Positions 26,101 to 33,619 of a stretch of 64,000 bases of DNA are shown piece after piece; the stretch's first letter is position 1, and the number at the start of each line of letters is the position of its first letter. Source of the stretch: an uncultured Cytophagales bacterium (GTDB taxonomy: Bacteria; Bacteroidota; Bacteroidia; Cytophagales; UBA9547); contig CAMFLX010000006.1 of the NCBI GenBank assembly GCA_945957555.1, positions 1 to 64,000 of the forward strand, written 5' to 3'. The notes beneath the pieces were generated by a model. It saw nothing but the letters and a program-made list of their open reading frames with translations. It was not told the origin of the DNA and searched no databases. Both the position numbers and the translations under genes were made by a program.

Positions 26101-27820
26101 AATTATTCTGGAGGGTAACATTGCATTTAACCCAGGTAATGAAACGGGGTATCTAGAAACTAATGGTGGTTCTGTTAAAATAAGCTCAACTTCTTCAAGT
26201 ACTTCATATTTAAGATTGTCTACGGCATTTGCACAGAACTATTTGGAGAATTTGAGTCTTAATAATACTTCGACATCAACAAAATTAGAATTGTCGAGCC
26301 CTGTATACATTAAGAATACCTTAGATTTAAAATCAGGAACTTTTAAAACGAACAATAATCTCGTGCTCTTGACTGATTTTGAAAATTCTTCAAGGATATT
26401 GAAAATGACTTCAAGTGTTGTTTTTCAAGACTCGATTACCTACATGAATTTTGTAGGTCCGTTTAAAAAACAAGGTTCTTATAATATAGCCACACCAATT
26501 AAAAATCGTCAGATGAAAGAATGGAAAAATTCATTCTTTATAAAGACTGGTACAGTTGGTACTACTCCTGTTTCTTATTTGAGAACTTATAATGAAGTTA
26601 CCAATCTTTGGGAGAGCATAATAGATAGTAATGTCACATTAACTCCTGGTAAAGGCTTTAATCTTTATATTCCACAAAGTACATTTAATATTGATGCGGT
26701 GTATAGTGGAGTGTCATATTCAAATTATGGATATCCTGTGATTGGTAATGGCACTGGTAATAATGCAGGTGATTTTCAAATTCCAATTACTAGAACTTCA
26801 GCAACCAATGGTTGGAATCTAGTAGCAAATCCATATCCTTGTGAATTGGATTGGGAAAATACCACAGGCTGGGATAAGTCAGGTATATCTAATATTCTGT
26901 ACTTCTGGGACGGTGCTACAAGTAAGTATCTTTCTTACGATGGAAACACACATACCTCTTTAAATGGAGCAACGTCTAAAATCCCTTCAGGACAAGGATT
27001 CTTTGTAAGGAAGACATCTGTTGGCTCGGGTATTTTAAAGGTCAATGAAAATGCTAAAGTTGGAGCGAAGCCCGATTATAAGTTCTATAGAACGGCTCAA
27101 GAAGAGGACTTGTTCAAACTGTTCATTACCTTGACTGATGGGAAAAGTGCTGGGGACCAAACAGCTTTGGTTTTTGGTACCGACTTCTCTGAGGAATATG
27201 ATGAAATGGATCAAAGTAAATTGTCAGGCCAGGCTATAAATATATATAGTTTGCTAGAAGGTAATAATTTGGTCCTCCAGTGCTTACCTAAAGGCTATGC
27301 AGAGGTCATTCCTTTGGGAATAGCTGCACCGAAAGGTTCTTATATATTGAACTTTACAGACCAACAATTATTGGAGCACTTAGGTAGTCTTTACTTGTAT
27401 GACAAGTATACTAATAAGTCTGTGGATTTGATTTCAGATCCGACTTATTCATTTGCTATTACTGCTGATGCTGCTTCTACAGGAAATGATAGATTTGTCT
27501 TGAATTACACCTTTAAAGAATCTGTAGTAACAGGAATTCATGATCATCAAAGCGAAAGTAATTCTGTAGAGGTATATCCGAACCCATTCTCACACCACTT
27601 AATGTTGAAAATTAAATCTCAAGAATCGACTCTTGCGCATATTCACGTGACCAATGTGTCAGGAATTCAGATTTACAGTAAGGAGCAAGAGTTGAGTGCT
27701 GGGGATAATTATATTGATGCATCCAAGCTGATTAATTTTGAGTTTTACGGAAAAGGTGTGTATATTTTGAAGGTGATTACAGATTCACAGACTGTTTCAT
27801 CTAAATTAATTTATAAATAA
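20156..27820 (+). CDS. Giant multidomain T9SS-secreted protein with feruloyl-esterase-like and SGNH hydrolase domains
   Basis: A 2554-residue surface or secreted protein. Order: signal peptide (1-21); alpha/beta-hydrolase of the feruloyl/acetyl esterase type (about 40-285) with FMLHGRGEAG, nucleophile S175 in HGLSSGG, D223 and H258 in NVGHS; two Ig-like segments (about 290-435); two fibronectin III domains (about 439-618); PA14 domain (about 690-790, FYLTSDDGSMLYINNQ); three more Fn3 domains (about 809-1125); a beta-sandwich; an SGNH hydrolase (about 1332-1565: S1342 in LGASF, NLAVSGSA, HQGGNNIN, D1535 and H1538 in GDGIHP); another Fn3 (about 1645-1740); a repetitive beta-rich region (about 1741-2096); a beta-sandwich; type A T9SS sorting domain (VEVYPNPF from about 2471). 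Likely deacylates plant or other polysaccharides at the cell surface. A G10 tract at 20572-20581 lies within the esterase coding region. Confidence 0.88.
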   Translation: MEKKLYIAFIGIVMSLCGYTQTTGIFPHTPNYSRDPGFTTTDYKAFIYRRYKNNTNSSLPFRILEPKNYNPANATVYPVFFMLHGRGEAGTDNNYQLKWGGKMHLDARNRTTNPIDAFVVFPQEPYGQWTNEPYYNTTVGGGQVTTHLEMTWELVDSLIRRYKIDNNRVYIHGLSSGGTGTWASIYWKPNLFAAAQPMSAPGDSSRARYIANIPIWLHQGGVDTNPIPFISHVMIAALKKAGAIDTSLKYTEYPNVGHSCWTLAYAQPDFFPFFLRHSKRKLRVLGNNPFCPGESVTLGFSYNMYQYEWYKDNAVLASQTSPNLTSINQDGNYYVRFKRTATSAWENSDTIHVYQNSAAPKPVILASGSTILPAPDANKVTLKGPKGYASYEWSTGGTADSIVMSSNATVTLRIRGSVGCWSFPSDPVLVRVGPNSSGTPQTATNLVAAPRSPSSIGLTWTDNATNELGYEVYRSATASGPYKFLKSIAANTTLLVDSFLTANTRYYYKVRVYNENGANLSTNYAFTNTYGDLVAPSQPTGLKIESMDEFGGLTLAWNPSTDNVAVKEYRIMDNSTRLGTASTNKIYLQLNRGQYFSFKVIAVDYSNNLSVPSDVLLFKYDGQGIIARAYEDNWNAVPNFTKITPVATGLVALVKNTGSKRFPNLINRTATVNGAIVQDLINGTTQDLVRSNLTEYYAVQFKGYINLYSGTTTFYLTSDDGSMLYINNQLIVNNDGNHGSITKSGTVSLSGWYPIEVQYYQKSGGAGLNLQWKNSNTNSGNTQDVPAGRLSYFSTGIPTAVSQVTPDVPKTPASISLEPATVVNAATDKMRIKMTWSHATAANVIGYEIVRAKTSTSSLNNAIYYKIAEIPFVANNYVYRDSLDNSTANGFLEPGYYYWYKIRSKSTNNFSNYLDIGKQQVLTTPAPNITTINLPNTPTSLVASPISNSVVGLTWNSNGSANISGVNIYRCSSVSGTFILVGKAKRNATTFNDSTCLAKTTYYYKVQAFNARGISALSSVASTTTLNIPNTPTNLLATALGPNHIALSWSVTDDVSLGFKIYRSLSSNGTYTMIDSIANPLLLSYQDQSLTANTSYFYKIKAYNKNDNGTQNESPFSPVASATTMKSLDVDTTGWHLPIVAGSFSSTFSNKKSNGTNKLQLASALENKSDFLKMIHIDSTIGNKASFQFRLPTVSNFPNGAMLIYNVGYSKSATQFLGGGNTITINDSTTIVDGSDLLQNLIVRVYVSGTSDFASKDSIPFDMVWKSPRNYDLQKVTLPTSFVNQSGGTVSLDNKFIRLEFFVKANTNPTVTNQSIWVSEIGLYKFLPSGKRHNYVLLLGASFEEQIPGMGLTMFRKKIASYPDLKDKGKDLVIFNLAVSGSATANLQDSLESYLSRHPNASYVFVHQGGNNINNGFNNMRPLTFSRLSSANCLNLVDDFKYFINTIYAKGKVPFISRLHFRDYKDATCLSNGIADNSPSVKGGLYQENSSLPVNLLIDSLTKLYMPYMYSDVEKRNLMNYYPVTLNEQKILGGDGIHPQATHRDTLCRYWIDYGIRYLYTGAFATPLVYSPGNSPGVNTGQIGCNPNKYTPQNKPNLLTLAANAVLLAKESKSGTDIWNARILVEQIGDKTIRVPYVNALDSLRDFRSPSNPVDLAGSAIDNTKIQLDWLDLNSIESAFEVYRSANAGAFALIKTLPANSITYLDSNLDATNEYTYYVKALNGTFRSGRSNLVKVRPSVTFYLKASGDVASLTSWGRGYDGSGVNPTNFAGSGQTFVVTNRSGLVTLNSNLSMNGSYSKLILPEGQSFKINTGVNFQGQLEVNNNSKLYLSGSNLPTISKVDSGSTVVLGNNFTLPNSLRWGNIEVQNATITLNTDTTKILGSLKFNAGSGISGSNSMISLKGNLETVDTLFTLTGTGLVLKGDNQTIDVKSGTLPLKSFRLVAGSTASILNSSKIKITGASASDKFVLENNASLHLGSGQIILEGNIAFNPGNETGYLETNGGSVKISSTSSSTSYLRLSTAFAQNYLENLSLNNTSTSTKLELSSPVYIKNTLDLKSGTFKTNNNLVLLTDFENSSRILKMTSSVVFQDSITYMNFVGPFKKQGSYNIATPIKNRQMKEWKNSFFIKTGTVGTTPVSYLRTYNEVTNLWESIIDSNVTLTPGKGFNLYIPQSTFNIDAVYSGVSYSNYGYPVIGNGTGNNAGDFQIPITRTSATNGWNLVANPYPCELDWENTTGWDKSGISNILYFWDGATSKYLSYDGNTHTSLNGATSKIPSGQGFFVRKTSVGSGILKVNENAKVGAKPDYKFYRTAQEEDLFKLFITLTDGKSAGDQTALVFGTDFSEEYDEMDQSKLSGQAINIYSLLEGNNLVLQCLPKGYAEVIPLGIAAPKGSYILNFTDQQLLEHLGSLYLYDKYTNKSVDLISDPTYSFAITADAASTGNDRFVLNYTFKESVVTGIHDHQSESNSVEVYPNPFSHHLMLKIKSQESTLAHIHVTNVSGIQIYSKEQELSAGDNYIDASKLINFEFYGKGVYILKVITDSQTVSSKLIYK
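20572..20581 (+). repeat. G10 homopolymer tract inside coding sequence
   Basis: Ten consecutive G residues at codons 139-142 of the giant protein gene (residues VGGG). The tract is in frame as given. Such runs can slip during replication and switch a gene off; they are also a common site of sequencing error. Confidence 0.95.
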
Positions 27821-27821
27821 G

Positions 27822-28121
27822 TTGGGTTCACTACTAGGCAAATATTCGAAATGGGGAAAAGTATCATTGCTTTTCCTCTTATTTTCTTTGTGTTTTAATG
27901 TTTCTGCGCAGCCAGGACCATGTGATTGTCCGGATGGATATACGTATTCACCTCCAGATAACAGTTATGATCCTTGTGATGCGTTTAACTTGATTGCATA
28001 CTGCGTTCCAAGTGATGTTCCGATTGGAGACAACGTATATATTTTAATGATTGCGGCATGCATATACTTGGCATGGTTAGGTCGCAACTACTATAAAGCG
28101 GATTTGTATAAGTCTAAGTAA
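27822..28121 (+). CDS. Short Cys-rich exported protein with C-terminal membrane helix
   Basis: A 99-residue protein that starts with TTG one base after the stop of the giant protein gene, so it is probably translationally coupled. The signal peptide ends near NVSAQ (about residue 30). The short mature ectodomain has five cysteines (PCDCPDGY, DPCDAF, AYC). The tail VPIGDNVYILMIAACIYLAW is a transmembrane helix followed by a basic end (RNYYKADLYKSK). The layout resembles short Bacteroidota proteins that end in a VPIDGG-helix-basic sorting tail, but the GG is replaced by GDN, so this is a suggestion only. The last 31 bases overlap the convergent glycosyltransferase gene. Confidence 0.7.
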   Translation: MGSLLGKYSKWGKVSLLFLLFSLCFNVSAQPGPCDCPDGYTYSPPDNSYDPCDAFNLIAYCVPSDVPIGDNVYILMIAACIYLAWLGRNYYKADLYKSK

Positions 28122-29215
28122 GATTTCGCAGTATATTCCCAAGAGAATATCTGCGATCTTTCAAGTCCTTTTTGAGACAGTTCTTGTCTTAGGGTTTCAT
28201 TGTTGATCAGAGTTTGGATCTGTTGTGTGATTTGTTCTGCTTTGTGTGGGTTTACTATTATGGCAGCATCGCTGGCGATCTCGGGCATTGAGGTGGTGTT
28301 TGAGGTGATGACAGGGCATCCCATGGCCATAGCTTCTATGATAGGAAGTCCGAAGCCTTCGCTTAAAGACGGAAACAACAAAAATGTAGCCGCCTGATAG
28401 ATTTTTGGAAGGTCTTCCTTGTCTATAAAGCCTGGACAAACAAAGGCTTCATTCTCGCAAGAATTCTCTGAAGTTTTAAGATAAGCTTGGATTGTGTCCA
28501 CATTTAGTGCTGGTGTGACCAGCTTGGTGGTTTTGTCTGAGCTGTTATAAAATGATGCAAAGGCTTGTAAACTATTCTGAGCATTTTTTCTGGGGGCAGT
28601 ATTGCCCAAGAAAAGGATGAATTTCTCTGGTAGTTTATACTTAACTTTTAGTTCTTGAATCTCCTCCTCTGAATATTTGATTCTGTAACTTTGGTTGATG
28701 CCATTATATATCGTTGAAATCTTGTCAGGACTGAGTTGAAATGCTTTTAAGATTCTATCTTTCTCGAAGTTAGATACTGTTGCTACTTTTCGTGCTTTTC
28801 GAGCAGTTCTAGGAACAACGAATCTTCGGTACAAGTTGCCGAAGTTTTGATAAGCTGTTCCCCCAAAATCTATTTTGTCAAGATATATGATATCGTGAAC
28901 GGTTTGGATATAAGGTTTACTGTACTTGAGAGGAGCAGTATTGCCCGTAAGGTGCAAGAGCTCTATTTTATATTCTTTACACTTTTTAGGAAGGTGATAT
29001 TGTTCCCAATCTCCAAAGCTCAGTGCTCCAAACTCTATGATCTTGAAGTTTTCGGTTTCGCTTAAACAAGATTTATCAGTGTCCTTTTTTACAAATATGA
29101 AATATTCATTACTTTTATCCAGATTTTGTAATGCTTTGATGAATTCTAAAGCAAATACTTCTATACCATGTTTGTGAGGTCTAAATAATCGTTGTACTTC
29201 GATTCCGATTCTCAT
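28091..29215 (-). CDS. Glycosyltransferase family 4 protein
   Basis: A 374-residue cytosolic GT-B retaining glycosyltransferase. The N-terminal domain begins MRIGIEVQRLFRPHKHGIEV with the nucleotide-sugar-family glycine/histidine loop. The C-terminal donor domain has FILFLGNTAPRKN, LFPSLSEGFGLPIIEAMAMG with the EX7E motif, and PVITSNTTSMPEIASDAA. It probably adds a hexose to a cell-surface glycan or lipid. It is monocistronic, convergent with the small membrane protein gene (overlap of 31 bases) and divergent from the lipoprotein glycosidase gene. Acceptor and donor cannot be assigned. Confidence 0.93.
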   Translation of the reverse strand: MRIGIEVQRLFRPHKHGIEVFALEFIKALQNLDKSNEYFIFVKKDTDKSCLSETENFKIIEFGALSFGDWEQYHLPKKCKEYKIELLHLTGNTAPLKYSKPYIQTVHDIIYLDKIDFGGTAYQNFGNLYRRFVVPRTARKARKVATVSNFEKDRILKAFQLSPDKISTIYNGINQSYRIKYSEEEIQELKVKYKLPEKFILFLGNTAPRKNAQNSLQAFASFYNSSDKTTKLVTPALNVDTIQAYLKTSENSCENEAFVCPGFIDKEDLPKIYQAATFLLFPSLSEGFGLPIIEAMAMGCPVITSNTTSMPEIASDAAIIVNPHKAEQITQQIQTLINNETLRQELSQKGLERSQIFSWEYTAKSYLDLYKSAL

Positions 29216-29256
29216 GATGTGTTTTTTAAAATACTAAAGTATATTACTTTTCGTTT

Positions 29257-31455
29257 ATGAGGTCAAATTTAACCATTAATATTTCTGTTGCCTGTTTAAT
29301 TGCTGTTTTTTTTACATCCTGTGGACAGAATGTTGACTTTGCGGGCAAGAAAATACTTGAATTGCGGTCAAGTAATGTCATCAATGAATCAGGATGTGGG
29401 GATGCACTTTTATTGATTGATGAGTTTCAATCCAAATCATTCAGTCCACAGACGATATGGTTCCCCAAAGAGCGGTCAGTATGTGCCGATGAAAAATCGA
29501 GTGTGGTTGTCAGATTAGATACTGTAGCGCAAGTTCAGAATGTATACATTTATGCGGAGAACTCATCGAAAGGCATACTGTCCCATTTAGACAAAGAATT
29601 TGTTCCTCAAGAAATAGAGCTCAGTAGTGGCTGGAATACCATTGCTCTAGCTAAGAAATGTCAATATATAAGAGTACAAGTAAATGGTGATGCAAAGCTA
29701 GGTGAGATAGCTATAGAAGGGGTCTATGTAGTCGCTGTTCCTCAAAAGAATAAGACGTCTAAAAGACCAAGCTTTAATGAACTGATGGGTACCAATGCTT
29801 TTGTGGATGATCCACTCGGTGCATTGGAAGTAGTGCAGCATGTGAGAGAGTACCATGAAAGCAGCTGGCATCAAAAGGATAGTCTGGAATTTAACTTTGC
29901 TCCATCTATTCCCGGTTTCGAGTTTGAGCTTTATTACCAGAATCTAATGAGGCAAGGTATGACTGTGGTTCCAGTGATGCAGCATTCTGCCTATTGGCTT
30001 ACTGGTGATAAAAATCCTGAGGTGAAACCTATGGATAAGAAGAACGATACTAAAGATCCTTGGTCGTATCGTCTGCATGCAAAGCTTCTTTATGAGTTTT
30101 CTAAAAACTACAAAGATAAAGGGGTTGCGCTTCCTTATTTAGAAAACTGGAATGAACCAGAGAAGTGGTGGCACGGCAACGATGCCTACATGTCTCCTTA
30201 TGAATATGCAGCACTCTCCAGTCAAGACTGGGATGCACACAGAGATACGACACAGTGGTCGATCAAAAAAGCATCACCCCAGACGCAGATGGTGATGGCA
30301 GGGCTCTCTGATTTGAAGTCTGACTATGTGAATGCAATGAGGTATTGGTGTGACCAAAATAGGGGAGGCGATATTCCGTGGAAAGTAGTCAATGCCCATG
30401 TGTATGCCAATGATCCGAAAGCTAAGGTCGCACTAACACCGGAACGATTTAAACTAGCAGAGAAGGTGTCTGATTTTGTAAGTAATGCGAGGGTGGCCAT
30501 GCCTCAGGCACAAGTATGGCTTTCTGAATTTGGTTATGATAGAAATGGTGACTCTCCGCAAAGTGTACCCGTAGTGGATGGGTATACTCCAGAGGAGGTC
30601 CAAGGGATCTGGCTGTTGCGTTCCTTTTTATTGCTGTCAAGTACTGGTTTGGACAAAGCATACCAGTATATGATTCGCGATACAAGGGGTAAAGGCTTGT
30701 ATACCAGTTCTGGTTTGTACAAGCTGGGCAAGGAAAAGATAGAGCTCGCTGAAGCTTGGTATTATTTAAAAGCCTTGAGGAGCGCCTTGGGCGATTATCA
30801 TTTTGTGAAACGGTTAGCAATGAATGATCCTGACTTATATGTATTTGAGTTTGAGAACTCACAACATCGAAAGGCTTATGCCGCATGGGCAGGTGTAGAT
30901 ACTCGGAAGACATATTCACAACAAAGTCTTTCATTGAAGTTTCAAGATTCTAAAAATGCACAAGTTTTAGAATTTAATAGAACAGCAACAGGTCAGCTTA
31001 AACCCTTAAGGTCGGGCAGCTCTGCAAAGATAGACATTTCAGAAAAGCCGATCTTGTTACTTGAAAGTTATGCACCTGCCACAGCTCGTTTGAAAATTCC
31101 AGTCACAGATTTGTTATTAGATGGTACTTCATTGACTTTGTTTGATGAACAAACTACTCATGATCCTTTAATGTACACACAAACTAAGCCCATTTCTTTA
31201 CATGAACAAAAGCTTACCACGGTTAAGTTTGCCAAGTCACTCAAACTTTCTTATATCTGTTTGTTTGACGACCAAGGTCAGTCTGAGATTAATATAGAGG
31301 TACTTGAAGGTGATCAATGGGTATCGGCTTATAAAGGCAAACTTTCTTTATACCAGAAGTGGAAAGGAATCTATGTGGGTAAGACTTGCAAAGGTCTCAG
31401 AATTACGCATCAAGGTGCTACTTCAAAAATAGGGGAACTGGTTTTGTATGAATAA
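29257..31455 (+). CDS. Lipoprotein glycosidase of clan GH-A type
   Basis: A 732-residue lipoprotein (lipobox FTSC, C22). N-terminal beta-sandwich (about 25-165) with the look of a galactose-binding-like domain; central TIM barrel (about 170-500); two C-terminal beta-sandwich regions (about 510-732), the last of which again resembles a ligand-binding jelly roll. The barrel carries YLENWNEPEKWW, with the acid/base candidate E300 directly after Asn, and VWLSEFGYD with nucleophile candidate E424. That pair, NE on strand 4 and E on strand 7, defines clan GH-A retaining glycosidases. I cannot assign the GH family; GH39-like or an unclassified family is possible. A lipid anchor suggests the outer membrane or periplasm. 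Confidence 0.75.
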   Translation: MRSNLTINISVACLIAVFFTSCGQNVDFAGKKILELRSSNVINESGCGDALLLIDEFQSKSFSPQTIWFPKERSVCADEKSSVVVRLDTVAQVQNVYIYAENSSKGILSHLDKEFVPQEIELSSGWNTIALAKKCQYIRVQVNGDAKLGEIAIEGVYVVAVPQKNKTSKRPSFNELMGTNAFVDDPLGALEVVQHVREYHESSWHQKDSLEFNFAPSIPGFEFELYYQNLMRQGMTVVPVMQHSAYWLTGDKNPEVKPMDKKNDTKDPWSYRLHAKLLYEFSKNYKDKGVALPYLENWNEPEKWWHGNDAYMSPYEYAALSSQDWDAHRDTTQWSIKKASPQTQMVMAGLSDLKSDYVNAMRYWCDQNRGGDIPWKVVNAHVYANDPKAKVALTPERFKLAEKVSDFVSNARVAMPQAQVWLSEFGYDRNGDSPQSVPVVDGYTPEEVQGIWLLRSFLLLSSTGLDKAYQYMIRDTRGKGLYTSSGLYKLGKEKIELAEAWYYLKALRSALGDYHFVKRLAMNDPDLYVFEFENSQHRKAYAAWAGVDTRKTYSQQSLSLKFQDSKNAQVLEFNRTATGQLKPLRSGSSAKIDISEKPILLLESYAPATARLKIPVTDLLLDGTSLTLFDEQTTHDPLMYTQTKPISLHEQKLTTVKFAKSLKLSYICLFDDQGQSEINIEVLEGDQWVSAYKGKLSLYQKWKGIYVGKTCKGLRITHQGATSKIGELVLYE

Positions 31456-31512
31456 TTTACGTAGCCCATATTTCACTCAAATCATCAATCGTTATCGTAA
31501 ATTATTTTTAGA

Positions 31513-33393
31513 ATGCTCATCGTAGTAATGGGAGTGAGCGGCAGTGGGAAGACTTCCGTAGGGCAGCTTTTGGCCGAAGAACTTAATCTTCCGTTTTTTG
31601 ATGCGGATGATTTTCATCCAGCAAGCAATAGAGAAAAGATGGCAAAGGGTATTCCCTTAAATGATGAAGACCGTTGGCCCTGGTTACAGATCCTTGCTGA
31701 TTTGTTGCTTGTTCAAGAGAAGGGAAAGGGGGCTGTGTTGGCTTGTTCGGCACTTAAGGAAAGCTATAGGTCGTTCATGGGGCAATCTGTTCTATCTTCC
31801 ATCAATTGGGTTTTACTTGAAGGTTCCAAAGACTTGATCATGCAACGTATGCAGGAACGTACGGGACATTTTATGCCTCCAAGTTTGCTAGATTCCCAGT
31901 TTCAAACCTTGGAGCGACCCGATTACGCGTTTCATATATCCATAGAAAAATCATTAAAGAAAATCGTTGAAGAAATTATCATACAGATGAACGCTACTAT
32001 ACAAAATTCAATTGGACTCATTGGCCTAGGTGTAATGGGGGGTAATCTTGCACTTAACTTCAGAGATAAAGGGGTAAAGATTGCTGTATACAATCGCCAA
32101 ACACCCACGGAAGTAGATGTGGCGAAGAAGTTTGAGGCAAAACACCAAGTAGCAGGCTTTGATGATCTTCCTGCTTTTGTAGCCTCATTAGCATCACCCC
32201 GCAAGATTTTGCTCATGGTGAATGCTGGCAAACCAGTAGATGATGTGCTGAGTCACTTGCTTCCTTTGTTGCAAAGGGGGGATGTGATTATGGACGGAGG
32301 TAATTCTTATTATAACGATACGACAGAAAGAAGCAAGGCTCTGGAAGCACAAGGTATTCTGTACTTAGGCGTAGGGGTTTCTGGAGGGGAGGAAGGTGCG
32401 CGCAAGGGGCCTGCCATAATGCCAGGGGGCAGCAAAGATGCCTATGCGCTCATGGCGCCCTTTTTTGATCTCGTGGCCGCTAAAGACAGCAACAATAAAC
32501 CTTGTAGCGCATACATTGGGCCAGACGGTGCTGGGCACTTTGTGAAGATGGTACATAACGGTATAGAATATGCGGAAATGCAGATCTTGGCGGAGACTTA
32601 TGCAGTAATGAGAAACCTTATGGATTTGGCTCCGCAGAAGATTGCTGAAATCTTGGATCAATGGAAGCATGAAGGAGAGGGCAGTTTTCTTTTGGAGATC
32701 ACACGAGACATCATGCTTAAGAAAGAAGGCGAGGATTTACTCTTAGATAAAATAGTAGATGCTGCGGAGCAGAAGGGGACGGGAAGTTGGACCATAAAGG
32801 CTTCATTGGAGTTGGGGATTCCCATAAATACCATTGCTGATGCGGTAACTGCAAGGGTGCTGTCTTCTATGAAGCCTTATAGAGTAAAAGCGAATGCTCA
32901 ATACGCTTCTGTTTTGAATAAAGAAAAGAAACATGAAATCACTACGGCGACTTTGAAGTCTGCCTTTAAAGCAGCTCGATTGATCAACCATATTACTGGA
33001 TTTGAAATGATCAAATATGCCTCTGATGAATTTAATTGGGGGCTAAATCTAGGTGATATCGCAAGAGTATGGACCAACGGCTGTATCATTAGATCTGTGT
33101 TGATGGAACAATTGTCCACACTTTTGACAACAGAATCGCAATTGCTATTGGCGCCTCAAGTAGTTAAAGAACTGACGGAAACACAAGCGTCTTTGGCAAT
33201 GGTAGCCGCTCAGAGCTTGCAAAATGGTTTAGCCGTGCCTGTATATACTTCAGCTTTGAATTATTTCCTCAGTTGTATTACGGCCAATAGTGCTGCCAAC
33301 CTGATCCAAGCACAAAGGGATTACTTTGGCGCACATAGGTACAAACGTGTCGATCAAGACCAGAATTTGTATTTCCACACGCAGTGGGTTTGA
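31513..33393 (+). CDS. Bifunctional gluconokinase / 6-phosphogluconate dehydrogenase (GntK-Gnd fusion)
   Basis: A 626-residue cytosolic fusion. Residues 1-155 are a full-length GntK-type gluconokinase: P-loop GVSGSGKTS, DADDFHPASNREKM, GIPLNDEDRWPWL, CSALKESYR. Residues 159-626 are a full-length 6-phosphogluconate dehydrogenase: Rossmann motif GLIGLGVMGGNLALN, MVNAGKPVD, IMDGGNSYYNDT, GVGVSGGEEGARKGP, catalytic K and E regions GHFVKMVHNGIEYAEMQ, and the C-terminal AQRDYFGAHRYKR. The two reactions are consecutive: gluconate to 6-phosphogluconate, then to ribulose 5-phosphate with NADPH or NADH. The frame is continuous with no stop between domains. The dehydrogenase half has its own ATG at 31987, so separate translation of the second half is possible. 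No signal peptide. Confidence 0.94.
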   Translation: MLIVVMGVSGSGKTSVGQLLAEELNLPFFDADDFHPASNREKMAKGIPLNDEDRWPWLQILADLLLVQEKGKGAVLACSALKESYRSFMGQSVLSSINWVLLEGSKDLIMQRMQERTGHFMPPSLLDSQFQTLERPDYAFHISIEKSLKKIVEEIIIQMNATIQNSIGLIGLGVMGGNLALNFRDKGVKIAVYNRQTPTEVDVAKKFEAKHQVAGFDDLPAFVASLASPRKILLMVNAGKPVDDVLSHLLPLLQRGDVIMDGGNSYYNDTTERSKALEAQGILYLGVGVSGGEEGARKGPAIMPGGSKDAYALMAPFFDLVAAKDSNNKPCSAYIGPDGAGHFVKMVHNGIEYAEMQILAETYAVMRNLMDLAPQKIAEILDQWKHEGEGSFLLEITRDIMLKKEGEDLLLDKIVDAAEQKGTGSWTIKASLELGIPINTIADAVTARVLSSMKPYRVKANAQYASVLNKEKKHEITTATLKSAFKAARLINHITGFEMIKYASDEFNWGLNLGDIARVWTNGCIIRSVLMEQLSTLLTTESQLLLAPQVVKELTETQASLAMVAAQSLQNGLAVPVYTSALNYFLSCITANSAANLIQAQRDYFGAHRYKRVDQDQNLYFHTQWV

Positions 33394-33619
33394 GTGGTTT
33401 AAAGTGATGGTTTAGCGCCCCATAAGGGAAGTCCCAAAAGCTCAGCAGCTTTTACCCAAAAGGTACTGAGCTTTTCCTCAAAAGATGCGGAGCTTTTCAC
33501 CGAAAGCTGCTGAGCTTTTTTGAGGAAGCTGCTGAGCTTTTTCTGATTCAGATATGGATAATTATTAAGGTGCAGGAAATCTGCTGATTGTGAGATATTG
33601 TTTGTGTTTTGTTCTACTA
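33394..33619. other. Intergenic region with repeat array
   Basis: Between the convergent GntK-Gnd and DUF4846 genes. It is mostly occupied by the 22-bp repeat array listed separately; the flanks show nothing else. Confidence 0.6.
33436..33545. repeat. Five tandem 22-bp hairpin repeats
   Basis: Five consecutive 22-base units (33436, 33458, 33480, 33502 and 33524). The core AAAGCTGCTGAGCTTT is self-complementary at its ends (AAAGCT/AGCTTT) with a 4-base loop. The first unit carries the core in inverted orientation (GCTCAGCAGC) and units 2-3 have substitutions in the core but keep AAAAG...CTTTT. Possible terminator or REP-like array between convergent genes. Confidence 0.85.

Noticed and set aside
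30449-30934. 161-codon frame opposite the lipoprotein glycosidase
   Set aside because: It is a shadow of a conserved barrel region.
33436-33545. CRISPR array
   Set aside because: The 22-bp units are contiguous without unique spacers, and no cas genes are present.
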